From a virus: 39,339 bases of DNA. Within the stretch, counting starts at the first letter, position 1, and each line of letters opens with the position of its first letter. Both the position numbers and the translations under genes were made by a program. Below are positions 7,213-18,800 of the stretch, one piece after another. The notes beneath the pieces are model-generated. The model saw only the letters and a program-made list of their open reading frames with translations, ran no database searches and was not told the DNA's origin. The stretch covers positions 1-39,339 of the IMG/VR virus record IMGVR_UViG_3300043429_000489; one strand, written 5' to 3'.

Positions 7213-7920
7213 ATGAACGGACTTTCCAGCAGATACCGCACCCTTGGCGAGCTAATGACCGAGCTGCGCACCCGTCTCGGGTTCGTGACCCAGGGATCCG
7301 CAGCCAAGAGCAACGACGCCGTAATCAAGAGCTTCTTACAAGAGGCGCATGAGTACGTCTTTGGCGAGCTAGAGCCGCCTTCGATGCGCAAGAAAACGAC
7401 GATCAAGCTCCGCGCTGGATCGATCCTGTACGACTGGCACAACGACCAAGAGGACGAAGTAATCGATCCTGGCCGCGTCATGTCCGTATGGCTCATCGAG
7501 TCCACAACCATTCGCACGCCACTGGCGCAAGGCATCACTGAGTACGATCGCAGCTTTGATTCGCTCCGCGAGCAGCCGCAGAAGTACGACAACCTGAACG
7601 GGCAAATGGAGATCTGGCCAACGCCGGATCAGCAGTACGACCTACTCATCGAGTACACCGCCGACCGCAACCGCTTCGACCGCGCAAGCGATCGTCCGAG
7701 CGCTCCGGATCGCCTGGTATTCCTGTACGCACTGGCCACGGCCAAGGCGCACTACCGCCATTCCGATGCACAAGCCTCCGCACAGACATTCCAGAACATG
7801 CTGAACAAGGAGAAGAATCGCCAGAAGGAAAACAAGCGCTTCTTCTACGAAGGCCCGAACGCCTCAACCCGTGACCAACAAGTAGTCAAGTCGGCTACTG
7901 GCTATACGCTCAGGAGCTAA
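7213..7920 (+). CDS. Head-to-tail adaptor protein
   Basis: The protein has 235 residues; AAGGAGG precedes the ATG. The all-helical N-terminus (LGELMTELRTRLGFV..DAVIKSFLQEAHEYVFGEL), a short beta region (KTTIKLRAGSILYDW) and a return to helices (LVFLYALATAKAHYRHSDAQ) match the adaptor proteins placed between portal and tail nozzle in P22- and BPP-1-like phages. The extended C-terminus, ending QQVVKSATGYTLRS, would insert into the portal or nozzle in such complexes. The next gene encodes a nozzle-like protein, which supports the call. Assignment is by pattern, not by a motif with catalytic residues. Confidence 0.65.
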   Translation: MNGLSSRYRTLGELMTELRTRLGFVTQGSAAKSNDAVIKSFLQEAHEYVFGELEPPSMRKKTTIKLRAGSILYDWHNDQEDEVIDPGRVMSVWLIESTTIRTPLAQGITEYDRSFDSLREQPQKYDNLNGQMEIWPTPDQQYDLLIEYTADRNRFDRASDRPSAPDRLVFLYALATAKAHYRHSDAQASAQTFQNMLNKEKNRQKENKRFFYEGPNASTRDQQVVKSATGYTLRS

Positions 7921-7923
7921 TAC

Positions 7924-9312
7924 TTGGCCTCGATTACCTTCGACCGCTTCGATCTCGGTATTGACCTTCGCAAAGGGGCTTCGGTCTCCGATGCGAACCG
8001 CCTCCGGGAGATGAAGAACGCCTACGTTACGACCGGCTTGGCTACGCAAAAACGCCCAGGCCTCGTGAAAGTGGCGGATCTCGAAACCGGAACGAAGGGA
8101 CTCTTCGCGGCTTTCGGCAAGCTCCATACCTTCTACGGCTCCGGCACGATCACGCACGCCAACCCGCTCTTCCAGGCGAACAAGGTGCAAAACTCGGCCG
8201 GCGCTCGTCCAGTAGCGGACGTGCCCTATGCCGACGTGTTTAATGCCTTCATCTACGCAGCCGTCCAATACGACAATGGCGTAGTCGAGCATCACTACCT
8301 GGATGGCGCAGCGACGACCCATATTGCCGATGCCAACTGCCCAGATACGAAGGGCGTCGTCAAGCTCGCCTCGAAGCTCTTTGCGATCAATGGCGATACT
8401 GTCCGCTTCTGTAAGACGGGCAACCCCCGCGACTGGAGCGCAGTTAATGATGCCGGATTCCTGCCTACTGGCCTCAATTCCCGTGGCGATCGCTCAGCCA
8501 ACGCGCTCGGGATCTATCAGAACAAGCTCGTAGTACTGACCCGTGACGGCGCACAAGTGTGGATCGTGGATCCGGATCCTACCGCCATGAAGCTCGATAC
8601 GATCGTGGAGAACGTCGGCACGAGCTTTCCTCGCTCCGTGGCCAACGTGGCCGGAGATCTGTACTTCCTTTCGGACTATGGATTTCGCTCGATCACGACA
8701 TTGCAGCTCACGAACAACCTGGCCGACGTGGACGTGGGTTCACCCATTGACTCCCTCGTGCGTCCAGAGACGAAGGTGGCGGGCGTTTTCCCGCGTGCCT
8801 TCTATTTCTACGGGACAGGGCAGTACATTTGCGCGATCGGCAATCAGCTCTTCGTGTACTCGATCTCGCGTACCGCCAAGATCGCAGCCTGGAGCCGTTA
8901 CTTCCTGCCCAATGCCGTCGATGCTTTTGCCGAGCTAGGCCAAGAGCTATACATCCGCTCAGGCGACTCCGTTTACAAGCTCGACCCTGCCGTGAGCACC
9001 GATGACGGCTTGCAATTTGAAGTCTTGCTGGATCTGCCTTACATGGATCTCAAGACCCCCGGCCAGCTCAAGCGCATCTATGGCGCGGATCTCGTGGTGG
9101 ATGGACGCTGCGAGTTCTCGATCGGCTATGACGTGCGCAACCCGGACGCCTATACCGCGCCCGTGCGCGTGAAGGGCAATACCCGCCCTGGAGGCGTGAT
9201 TCCCGTCGAGTGTTGTGGCACTGAGTTCAGTCTCCGATTCCGCAACTACGACAACAAGCCATTCCGTCTCGATTCAGTCACGCTCTACTACGAGGTTCTC
9301 GGATCCGTATGA
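7924..9312 (+). CDS. Tail nozzle / packaged-DNA stabilisation-like protein
   Basis: The protein has 462 residues and appears to start at a TTG (7924) preceded by CAGGAG; no ATG nearby gives the family's N-terminus. It opens with DRFDLGIDLRKGASVSDANR and MKNAYVTTGLATQKRPG, the usual opening of podovirus nozzle proteins. It continues as beta-propeller-like repeats (KLFAINGDTVRF, NKLVVLTRDGAQVWIVD, GDLYFLSDYGFRSITT, QELYIRSGDSVYKLD). It would extend the adaptor into the tail tube and plug packaged DNA. Its last bases overlap the next start (ATGA at 9309). Confidence 0.7.
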   Translation: MASITFDRFDLGIDLRKGASVSDANRLREMKNAYVTTGLATQKRPGLVKVADLETGTKGLFAAFGKLHTFYGSGTITHANPLFQANKVQNSAGARPVADVPYADVFNAFIYAAVQYDNGVVEHHYLDGAATTHIADANCPDTKGVVKLASKLFAINGDTVRFCKTGNPRDWSAVNDAGFLPTGLNSRGDRSANALGIYQNKLVVLTRDGAQVWIVDPDPTAMKLDTIVENVGTSFPRSVANVAGDLYFLSDYGFRSITTLQLTNNLADVDVGSPIDSLVRPETKVAGVFPRAFYFYGTGQYICAIGNQLFVYSISRTAKIAAWSRYFLPNAVDAFAELGQELYIRSGDSVYKLDPAVSTDDGLQFEVLLDLPYMDLKTPGQLKRIYGADLVVDGRCEFSIGYDVRNPDAYTAPVRVKGNTRPGGVIPVECCGTEFSLRFRNYDNKPFRLDSVTLYYEVLGSV

Positions 9313-9734
9313 GCAAGCTGAACGTGACATTTCTTACCAGCACTGAGCAAGTCGAAGGACAATTCGATTATGCAGTGCCGTTTCTTGAACCCGTCATTGA
9401 AGAAGCCGCCCGCGGAGAGTTTTCCGTGGAGGATCTAAGGCGCATGAATCTGGATGGCCGCGCGATTACTGCGCTGATCCGTCAAGGCGATACGCCCGTC
9501 ATGGCGATGGTGTTCGAGTTCGTTCACTACCCGCAAACCCTGGCCGTCAACATCATGGCGCTAGGCGGACGCGAGCTGAATGAGATCGTTCACGAGTTCT
9601 GGGAGACGTTCAAGGCGTGGTGCAAAGAAGCAGGCGCAACGACCATTGAAGCAGCATGCAGCCCGGCCATGGCGAGAATCCTGGCTCGATACCAATTTAA
9701 GACAACGTACCAAGTGGTACGTGTAGCACTGTAA
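9309..9734 (+). CDS. GNAT-like small virion-associated protein
   Basis: The protein has 141 residues, with its start inside the upstream stop. The arrangement of strands and helices (MVFEFVHYPQTLAVNIMALGG, then IVHEFWETFKAWCKEAGATT, then IEAACSPAMARILARYQFK) resembles the N-acetyltransferase fold. It resembles the short GNAT-like proteins encoded before internal virion proteins in podoviruses. The canonical acetyl-CoA loop (Q/R-x-x-G-x-G/A) is not evident, so activity is doubtful. Its place between nozzle and ejection proteins suggests a virion assembly or maturation role. Confidence 0.5.
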   Translation: MSKLNVTFLTSTEQVEGQFDYAVPFLEPVIEEAARGEFSVEDLRRMNLDGRAITALIRQGDTPVMAMVFEFVHYPQTLAVNIMALGGRELNEIVHEFWETFKAWCKEAGATTIEAACSPAMARILARYQFKTTYQVVRVAL

Positions 9735-9751
9735 AAAAGCGGGAGCGAAAA

Positions 9752-10576
9752 ATGAGAATGACCCACGAACAACTAGAAGCCTACGCAAATGCCGAATTCG
9801 GCGGCCCAGCGATCGGTGCATGGCCACGCAACAAGGGCGAGAAACTGCGCCCGCATAAAGGGGGCGGCGGCGGTGGCGATGGTGGCGCAGGCGCACGAGA
9901 AGCTGAGCGCCAGCAGCGCATTAGAGCCGCGACGGACGAAATCAATCGGATCTTTAACAACAAGGTCAAGCAAACAAGAATGGAAAGAGTCCGTTTGCCA
10001 TTCGGCGGATCTTTTGAAGTGCCTGTCGAAGAATTGGTCGATGGCGATCCAGCCAATAGCCGCGAAAATATGTACGCAGAGCAAAAAGCCGCCGTGTATG
10101 ACCTAAACAAGATGGAAGTGGATCGCCAGGCAAAGGAAGCCGAGCGCACTAATCGCTTCGGCCTTGCCCGTACCGGCCTTCTGGGCGGATCTGCCGACGT
10201 AGAAGCGGCGGCCGAGCTGAACCGACGCACCAACGAAGGCCTCTTGCGTGCAGGCGGCATTGCCGACCAGTCCGCAGCCGACCTGAAAGTACAAGACGAG
10301 CGCACCCGCTCTAACCTGATCTCCATGGCGCAATCCGGAATCGACACCGGAACCGCGGCAACCATGGCGCTCGAAGGCCTGAAAGGCAACTCCGCACAAG
10401 CAGCAGCAGCTCGCTCAGGCGCGACAGTGGGTGGACTCTTTAACGATCTAAGCCAAGCCTACCTGATCAATCAGCAGCTCAGCGGCCGTAACGCTGCCAA
10501 CGCAGCGATGGCAGGCCAGCAGTGGTACGGCGTCTCGTCTCCTCAGACAACGTACTCCGGCAAGACAACCAACTAA
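9752..10576 (+). CDS. Internal virion (ejection) protein 1
   Basis: The protein has 274 residues. An N-terminal segment of about 30 residues is followed by a Lys/Gly-rich run (residues 36-48, seven Gly in a row from 37), then long amphipathic helices (EAERQQRIRAATDEINRIFN; AEQKAAVYDLNKMEVDRQAK; GGSADVEAAAELNRRTNEGL). The C-terminus is Ala/Gly/Asn-rich, with GRNAANAAMAGQQWYGVSS. This composition and the position, first of four genes ending in a giant internal protein, match podovirus core or ejection proteins. No enzyme motif is visible. Confidence 0.6.
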   Translation: MRMTHEQLEAYANAEFGGPAIGAWPRNKGEKLRPHKGGGGGGDGGAGAREAERQQRIRAATDEINRIFNNKVKQTRMERVRLPFGGSFEVPVEELVDGDPANSRENMYAEQKAAVYDLNKMEVDRQAKEAERTNRFGLARTGLLGGSADVEAAAELNRRTNEGLLRAGGIADQSAADLKVQDERTRSNLISMAQSGIDTGTAATMALEGLKGNSAQAAAARSGATVGGLFNDLSQAYLINQQLSGRNAANAAMAGQQWYGVSSPQTTYSGKTTN

Positions 10577-10585
10577 GGGGCGACC

Positions 10586-11335
10586 ATGACCGGTTTAGAG
10601 ATAGCCGCCCTTGTTGCACTGATTGCCAGCGCAGGGGTTCAGTACAAAGCATCGACGGATGCACAAGAGCGCCAGCAGCAGGAAATCCAGCGCTCGCTTG
10701 CAGCGCAAGAGGCGCTCCAAAAAGAAGCCGAAGCGAAAGCGCTTTCAACAGCCAAGACCTTCGATCCGAAAGACCGGATTGAGGAGCAGGCCGCTATCGA
10801 AAACGCCATTTCAACCGAGCTACTCGCACCCGTGAGCGAATCGCAGCAGATCCGTGCTCAGCAGCAGACCACGCAGGGCAATGTCTCGGACGACTACACA
10901 ACCGCTAAGGCAAAGTCCGACGTGACTGCGCTCAAATCCGCGGAGCAGTTGGCTCGATTGCTAGGCAAAACCACTTCCTCGAATCGTCTCCGCATGAACG
11001 AGGGGATCCGACTCATGGACACCGGCCAGGACATCGATCAGCTCAATAGCTTCTCTCGTGGCCAACAGGGAGCAGATCGTATTGCGATTCAGCAAGCCGG
11101 CAACATTGATCCGGGGATGGTATTCGCCGGTCAACTCCTGGGCGCAGCCGGAAGCGCAGGCTTGGCTTACGGCGGCAAGGCGGGATCCGTGACCGCAGCC
11201 GATACCGCAGCAGCCAATGCCAGCGCCGACCCGATCGCCACACTGAACGCGGCCAAGGGATGGACAGGCGCAGGAGCAGGAGCGGGCGGATCGATGGCAT
11301 GGCTCAATGCGTTTAGACAGATGGGAACGAAATAA
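10586..11335 (+). CDS. Internal virion (ejection) protein 2
   Basis: The protein has 249 residues; GGGGCGACC precedes the ATG. It begins with a hydrophobic helix (LEIAALVALIASAGVQY, residues 3-19) and continues as a long Gln/Glu/Ala coiled region (KASTDAQERQQQEIQRSLAA). The C-terminus is Gly/Ala-rich and mildly hydrophobic (FAGQLLGAAGSAGLAYGG). The N-terminal helix could be a membrane-inserting segment used when the protein leaves the capsid. The last base of its stop codon is the A of the next ATG (11335). Confidence 0.55.
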   Translation: MTGLEIAALVALIASAGVQYKASTDAQERQQQEIQRSLAAQEALQKEAEAKALSTAKTFDPKDRIEEQAAIENAISTELLAPVSESQQIRAQQQTTQGNVSDDYTTAKAKSDVTALKSAEQLARLLGKTTSSNRLRMNEGIRLMDTGQDIDQLNSFSRGQQGADRIAIQQAGNIDPGMVFAGQLLGAAGSAGLAYGGKAGSVTAADTAAANASADPIATLNAAKGWTGAGAGAGGSMAWLNAFRQMGTK

Positions 11336-12819
11336 TGAACTTCACACTAGACGGAGGCGCACAAGGCGCTCAAGCCGCAGGCGCAGGCGTAGGCAACGCG
11401 ATCAAGGCATTTGCTGCCGCTCCGATTGCACGCCAGACGGCCGAGCAAGACACGGCGCTCAAACTCGCGCGTATATACAACGCCAACATGACCGGCAACA
11501 AAGCAGGCGCAGAAGCCCGCGGCATCGGCATGACCAACGATTTCCGCTCAGGCATTGATGCCGAGATCGAAGCCAATCCCGACATGACGCCCTACGAGAA
11601 GGCCGTCCGCGTGGCTTTCAAATATGCAGGCCCGCAGTACATGCAGAACTGGACGAAATCAGCCCAGGGCGAGAAAGAGATCGCAGACATTAGCGCGATC
11701 CAGGCCGACCCGACTAAAGCACTCCCGACATCACAGGCCTACTTTGCCGTGAGCGGTAAAGCGCCATTCGATAACGTGGCCAACACTGGCCGCAGCCTGA
11801 ACCAAGTCACCGGCGAGCAAGTGGACGCCAATGCCGTGATGGCCAAGCTCTTTAACAACGTGCAGACCTCCGTTGCGAACGAGAACAATCAACAGGGCAG
11901 GGCAGCCGGCGCACTAGCCGATACCCGCGTATTTGAGCTGAACGCAGCTAAGGCACAAGGTGGCGATGGCGCAGCCTCCAACGGCAAGCCATTGACCAAT
12001 GCGCAGCTCCGCGTCAATCAAGACGTGGATGCAGCTCGCAACTACGTGAAAGATCTTCCGCGCGAGACAGTCGCGGCCGTGATGCGCAAGAACGCCTTAG
12101 AGCTATCCGAAGGCGAGAAAGACATCCTGGCTCGCATCAAGAAGGCACGCACTGCCAAGTACGGCGAGAGCAACGTGCCGAGCGAATACAACGACGCGCT
12201 AGGCCTGGATAAAGCCATCGTGGAGCGAATCATCGGCGCACTGAACAACCCAGCCGAGAAGCGCAATTTCTTCACTCCGAATCGTCCGATGACCGAAGAG
12301 GAAATCCTGGCCGCTCAGAAATCTTCACTGCCTGCCAGTGAAGCGCCGAACTTCGCCCAGTACGTGGCCGCAGCCAAGCAACGCCGAGCAGGCGGAGCCG
12401 GCAATACGCAGCTCACACATGACGGCCTACCCGCACGCCAGAACGCGGACGGCAGCGTATCGACTGAGATCAGCATCACTGTCACCGATCCGCGTCTCAA
12501 CGGCGGCAAGCCCACGAACATTCCTTCCCTCTGGGGCGGCCAAGTAGTCGATCAAGAGACCGCAGTAGCGAACGCACTGGCAACCGGCAAGCCGTATCAA
12601 TCCTTCGGGACAATCGATCAGGCCGTGGCCGCGGCTAAGACTCGCTCGAACGCAGGCGGCGCAGGCGCGAACAAAAATTCTCCAGCGCCAGCAAGCTCTT
12701 CGACAATGGAATTTAAGCCGACGCCTGACATGCTCAAAGTGCAGGCGGATTTCAAAGCAGGGAAACTTTCCCGCGATGAAGCGAAGAAAAAACTTAAAGC
12801 ATTAGGGATGCCTGACTAA
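11335..12819 (+). CDS. Internal virion protein 3
   Basis: The protein has 494 residues; its ATG shares a base with the upstream TAA. The N-terminus is Gly/Ala-rich (GGAQGAQAAGAGVGNAIKAF), followed by helical stretches. Residues about 363-435 contain a recognisable module (NADGSVSTEISITVTDPRLN, then GGKPTNIPSLWGGQVVDQE, ending in a YQSFGTIDQAVAAAKTRS segment) that recurs in phage internal proteins and transglycosylase-associated proteins. Its function is unknown to me. It is tightly linked to the giant gene, which starts at the base after its stop codon, so the two are likely co-translated and co-packaged. Confidence 0.6.
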   Translation: MNFTLDGGAQGAQAAGAGVGNAIKAFAAAPIARQTAEQDTALKLARIYNANMTGNKAGAEARGIGMTNDFRSGIDAEIEANPDMTPYEKAVRVAFKYAGPQYMQNWTKSAQGEKEIADISAIQADPTKALPTSQAYFAVSGKAPFDNVANTGRSLNQVTGEQVDANAVMAKLFNNVQTSVANENNQQGRAAGALADTRVFELNAAKAQGGDGAASNGKPLTNAQLRVNQDVDAARNYVKDLPRETVAAVMRKNALELSEGEKDILARIKKARTAKYGESNVPSEYNDALGLDKAIVERIIGALNNPAEKRNFFTPNRPMTEEEILAAQKSSLPASEAPNFAQYVAAAKQRRAGGAGNTQLTHDGLPARQNADGSVSTEISITVTDPRLNGGKPTNIPSLWGGQVVDQETAVANALATGKPYQSFGTIDQAVAAAKTRSNAGGAGANKNSPAPASSSTMEFKPTPDMLKVQADFKAGKLSRDEAKKKLKALGMPD

Positions 12820-15800
12820 ATGAAAATCGACGACTTCCTCGACTCGCAAGAACCTAATAAAGACCAGAAGCGAGCCGGGGCGGTTCGTGTTGACGATTTT
12901 CTGGGAGCGGATCCCGCTCCTCGTAGCAAGCTCCTAGACGCCATTACGAGCCTACTGCCGATGCAGCCTGGCTCCGTGCTCTCAGGCACGACAATGACGC
13001 CCGAGCAGTTGGCCGCGATTCCCGTAGATCCGACCCGCTCAATCCCTCAAGCCTCCATCACACAACCTCCCCAGCAGGAGATGCGTGCATGGACACCGCC
13101 TGAGCCGCGTGGCCCATTGCGTGCGATTGCCGATGCAGCCCTGGGCGTGTACCAGGGTGGCGCGGGTATGGTGAAAGGCGTGGCGGATAACGTCAACGCC
13201 GGCGACAACCCCGTAAGCAAGTTCTTCGGCAAGGCCATCGAAGGCGCGGACAAGCTCAAGTCGGACGATCTGCGCAATCAGCAGGCGTACCGCAATATGA
13301 TGATCTACGCCGCTCGCAAGAACCAGGGCGAGACGGGCGCAGCGCGTGCAGCCTTCAATACCCTCTTCGATCAGCCGGCCGCCGGTATCGATGTCGTAGC
13401 GCGTGGCGCGGGATCTCTGGCTCCGACCATTGGCTTAGGCGTCCTGGGCGCGGGTACAAGAACACTGGGCGCAGTCAATGCGCTCTCCAACGCAGGCGAC
13501 GCCGCAAGCCAGACGGCAGACACCTTGCGTGCACTCCCGCCTGAGATCTGGGCAAAGGACGCAAAGTACCAACAACTCATTGGCGACGGCATGACGCATG
13601 CCCAAGCCGTACAGATTCTTGCGCCACTCCTGGCCGTACCCGCTCAAGGCGTAGGCGCAGTCACCGGCGCAATCTCAGGCGTAACCGGCCTTGAGAAGAT
13701 GATTGCCGGTAAAGCCGTAGGCAACACAGTGCGCAACCGCGCAGGCCGCGTAGGCACTGAGCTATTGACCGAACAAGGCGAGACGATCGCCCCAATGGTG
13801 GCAGGCAACGCCACAGTAGGCAGCATCGACGGCACAACCCCGCTCATGGCAGGCGCAGGCCAAGCTGCCGTGGACACCCTGGCCGGCACAGTACCCGGCG
13901 CAGCGCTTGCCGCGCGTCGTGTACCGAATCAGCCCGCAGCTCCAGCGCCAGGCGCAGCCCCATTCACCCGCGAAGATCCGCAGCCGCTCGACCCGATCGA
14001 TCCAACGGCAGCCCCGCCCGTAGCGCCGCCAGCGCCGATGGCTCCCTTCGCAGCTCAAGATGAAGCGCCAGCCAGTGGCATCGCTGCCCTTGCTGAGCTG
14101 ATTGCCGATACCGCAATCCCGGATAGCCGCCTGGAAACCCAGCCGGAAGCAGCCGCGCCTACCATCGATTCATTCCTGGATGGCGAGACAGTTACCCCGA
14201 TTCCTGCAACGGAACCCGCTCAAAGCGTGGCAGAACCCGCTCAAAGCGAGACACTTGCAGCGGATTCCGTAACGCCTGCCGCAGATCCCGTCGTGGATCC
14301 TGCCGCCGCAGAAGCGGCCGTAATGAACGCCGAGGACGATCGTGCCGCTCAGGCCGCTCAGATCGACCCACAAGCAACGATTACCCCAATCCCTGAGCCA
14401 ACGCTCGCACCAGTCGCAGAAAGCGCTCCAGCGCCCGCTATTGAGCCGACAACCGCACAGAAGGCCGACGCAACGATCCCGAACCAGATCAATGCACCGG
14501 CCAAGATCGACCTGGCCAAGACCAAGCAGATCACCGAAGCGCAGCCCGGTATGCGTCCTGGCGATCTCGTGAGCATCAAGGGCACGCCATTCACCAACAA
14601 GAGCCGAGCGCAAGCCGTGGTCAAGGAGGCAGGCCCAGGATGGCGCGTGGCTCGATCCAATGGCGGATTCGTCGGACGCTATCAGCCTGCAAGCGAAGCG
14701 CAGATCCAGAACGCCCGCCGGCAAGCAGCCAAGCAGCGCACGATCGACACCGAGCGCGATTCCATGTTCGCAGCCATTGCCAAGATGGGCGGCATTAGCC
14801 GTCAACAGGCAATCAGCGAGTGGGGTATGGATCCCAAGTCATTCAAGAATTTGACCGGCGCGGGCATCATGCGCGTGGTTACGACGAAAGGCCGTGGCCT
14901 GGACGCCATGGCGGAGCTACTGGCCGAAGCCGGTTATCTCTCCTACGATGAAAACGGCAAGCATGACGTGGCCGAGTTCGAGGATCTATTCTTCAACGAA
15001 TTGGCAGGATCCCCGCACTACACACCAGAGGGCTTTGCCCGCGAAGCGCAAGCCGAAGAGGCGCAGCGCTACGAGGATTATCTGAGCGAGAAAGAGGCAG
15101 CCGCCTCCGGACTCAACGATCTGAACGAGCAAGACCAAGAGGCCGTAAGCGAGTTCATCGATACTTACCAAGATCTAACCGAGGATGACTATGCAAAACT
15201 TGAACAAGAAGCCATCGAGTGGGAACGCGCCGCAGAAGGCGCAGACTCCGGCATCGAAACCGACGACACCGGCGGCCGACTGGCGCAAGACGATGGATCA
15301 ATCGAAGCGGACGCCCGCGGAGAAGGCGAAGGCAACGCGGACGCTGATCAAACTGGCCAAGCTCCGGGACAAGAACAAGCAGGAGTTCGAGAAGAAGGGG
15401 CTGGAGAGCAACGGGCAGAAGAAGCCCAAGACTTCACCCTAGAAGGCGAGACCGAGCGCGAGACCCGCGAACGGGAAGAACGCGACGCCGCACGCCGCAA
15501 GGCCGACGAACAGAAGCAGCAAGAAGCCGAGAACAAGGCGAAAGCCGATGCCGAAGTCGATACCTTCGCATTGACTGGCAGTGACCGCGCAGCCGACACG
15601 ATGGCCGCACAAGGCCAGACAGGCCTATTCGATCAAGCCAATCAGGTAGAGGACACCGCAGCAGAAGAGCCAGCGCAAGCAGCAGCCCCCGCACGCCCGA
15701 CCGCCAGCAAGTCATCGGGCAAGAAACTCGAAGATGCCGGCGAAGAGCTGCAATTTAACAAGCGCAACCGCATGGGCAACGGCGTGAAGTGGGCCGACGT

Positions 15801-18800
15801 GCAGGATCTAAACGACGCGCTCAAGTCCGCAGAAGTGGTGAAGAGCAAGGTATGGCCGAAGCCCGACTACGAGAAGATGGTAGCCGACGGCCAGCAGCCG
15901 CTCATTGCCCATATCTACAAGCAAGTCTATGACTCGATTGCGGCCAAGCCCGCAACGCGCAACAACCCGACTGACGCAGAATTCCAGCTCTACATCGATG
16001 CCGTTCAGCGCGTGCGCGAAGGCCTCGATACCTGGGTGAACAATAGCGCCTCGATCGTGAAGTTTGTCGGACAACTGGGGGCGCGTGCCGCCGCCATGTC
16101 GGGCAAGAAGTTTGAAGTGGATCAGATCGATGCCAAGTCTCTCTATGACATCGTGTACCCCGATGGATGGAAGCCAGTAAAGGCCGAGATCCAGATCGCA
16201 GGCGGCAACAAGCTCCTGGGCGCATTGCAGCCTGGCTACACCGAAGCTCGCCGCGCGATGAAGCAGATCGATGCCGGATGGCCTGGCAAGCGTGAAGCCT
16301 GGCAGATGCGCGGCTTTAAAGTCATCGAGAACGAAGGCAAGTGGATCTACGCCAACAAGTACGGCCGCAAGATCAGCGAGCACGATACCCAAGCAGAGGC
16401 GATTGCAGCCGCTCGCGAAGCAACCAAGCGCGAAGCCAAAGAGGGGATCGATGAGACCCGCTCAAGCGTTAACGCCTTCGAGCGTATCGGCCCGGATCGT
16501 CGCATGCCAGGGGAGAACATTAGCCCCGAGAAGCTCATGCAAGACTTCGGATTCCGTGGCGTCAACTTCGGCAACTATGTCAAGAACGCCGACCGCCAGG
16601 CGCATGTCAATGCTGCCTTCGACGCCTTCCATGACCTGGCCGAATTGCTGAACGTACCGGCCAAGGCGCTCTCACTGAATGGCATGCTCGGGATTGCCTT
16701 CGGCGCACAGGGTAGCGGGCGAGCAGCCGCTCACTTTGTACCCGGCCTGAACGAGATCAACCTCACCCGTGACTCAGGCGCAGGCGCACTTGCCCACGAA
16801 TGGGGACATGCGCTCGATCATTATTTTGCAACCCAGGCAGGCCTGGCAACCGCAGAAGAAAAATTCCTCACCGCTCACGCAACGATGCCCGACACCCGCA
16901 TGGTCAACTCCGGCGGAATGTTTGTCGAGCAGCCGCGCTTTGGCACGAAGATCCGCCCCGAAGTCGTGGCCGCTTTTCGCACAGTCGTCAAGACAATGCA
17001 GAAGCGCAAGCAAACACCGGCCGAGATGCAAGCCTCGATCGATGCAAGCGTGGCACGTGCCGATAAAAACGTGGACATCCTTCTGGAGCGATTCCGCCGC
17101 GAGTTCAAGGACAAGGTAGAAGCCTTCGAGCCACTGGCCAAGCGCATCAAAGAGGGCGACATGGGCGAGGGCTACGTCTCTATCGGCCGCACCCGCGTCC
17201 CTGAGATCGTGAGCCAAGTACGTGACACCTATAAGAAAGAGTTTGGCCGCGTGCCGAACATCGAAGATCTCAAGGGCTTAGGCCTGGCGATCGAACACAA
17301 AGACTTTGCTGCTAAGCGAGCAGGCTCCGACGAGGCGCATATCCCGCAGGAAGTCTCGACCGACTACATGAAGCGCTCGAACGCCCAGGACGGCCAGAAG
17401 GGCGGCAAGCGCTACTGGAGCACCGAATGGGAAATGTTCGCGCGTGCCTTCGAGACCTACGTAGAGGACAAGCTGATTGAGCAGGATCGCCGTAGCGGCT
17501 ATCTCTCAACCCCGCTCGCTGCCATCGTGAACCCGCAGGAGCTTGAGAAAGCACAGATCAACAACGCCATTCAAGGCCTGATCGATACCCTGCAAGTGGA
17601 AGAGAAGGGCGATAACGCCGTGCTCTTCGACATCCGCGGCTTGACTGGCGACAGTATGTTTAACCGCGCACCGGAGACAGTCCGCGTCAACGCCCTGGCC
17701 CGATTGAAGCGCCTGGAAACGCAGCTCGAAGCCGGCAAGATTACCGAAGAGATTTACCGCTCAGGCGTCCAGGAGCTAATCGAGCAGCTCAAGACCCGCA
17801 ACCAATCTCAAGCCGTTAAGTCCGCAGTCAAAGGCCGCGAGCGTGGCTACGAGTGGATGCAAGAGCGCCTGATTCGCGCCAAGCGCAAGGGCGAGCTGGA
17901 CGTGTACCCCGTTGACTTTGCCTTGTGGGCACTCAAGAAGAACCCGAACCTGGCCAACGATCTCGGCATTAGCGTGCGTGAGAGCGAGGGCGAGGCGTCC
18001 GGTACGTACAACCCGGCAAGCCGCGTGATCAGCCTCTTCAAAGGCAGCGCAAGCGATACGACAGTGGTGCACGAGATCCTCCACCACACCGAGCGCATGA
18101 TGCCGGCGGAGATCCAGAACGGGATCATTACCGAATGGCAGAACGCCTGGGATAAAGCCTGGGCGATGGGTAACGGCAAGATCCGCCTTGCCTTGCAGGA
18201 CATGCACTCCGCCAACATGGGCGACAAGCTCGCGCATGATCGCGTCCGCCGCGCTTTTGCCGATGGCACGCTCGACTACGACGCGCATTATCAGCTCTTC
18301 AATGCGTCCGAGTACTGGGCCGTCAACGCCACCGAGATCATGAGCCGTCGCTATGACGCAACCTCATGGATCGCCAAGGCCAAGCGCTGGATCTCGGAGA
18401 TGATCGAGTACCTGAAGGGCGCGCTCAATCTGCCGTCCGACGCGCCGATTCTCCGCGCCTTGCGCGAAGTAATGGCCTCCACCGGCGAGCGTCAATCGTC
18501 GGACATGATCAAAGAAAACAACTTCGGCGCAGAGGACATCAAGAAGAAGCCGACCGCTGAGAACCCTGATCGTGACGAAACCTCCGACCTGGAGATCGAA
18601 GCGCCTGGCTACAAGTTTGAGCCAATCAGCGCAGCCGACTTCGTTGCGCTAGAGAAAGGCCCCGACGGCCGCCGCCAGTACGTGGCCGGCCGCAAGCTCT
18701 TCGATCGCATGGCGATTGCCGCCCGTGATTACCTGGGCGCGATCAAGATGGCCGACAACAAGCCCGAAGCCTTCAAGCAGATGATGCGTCAATTCCGCGT

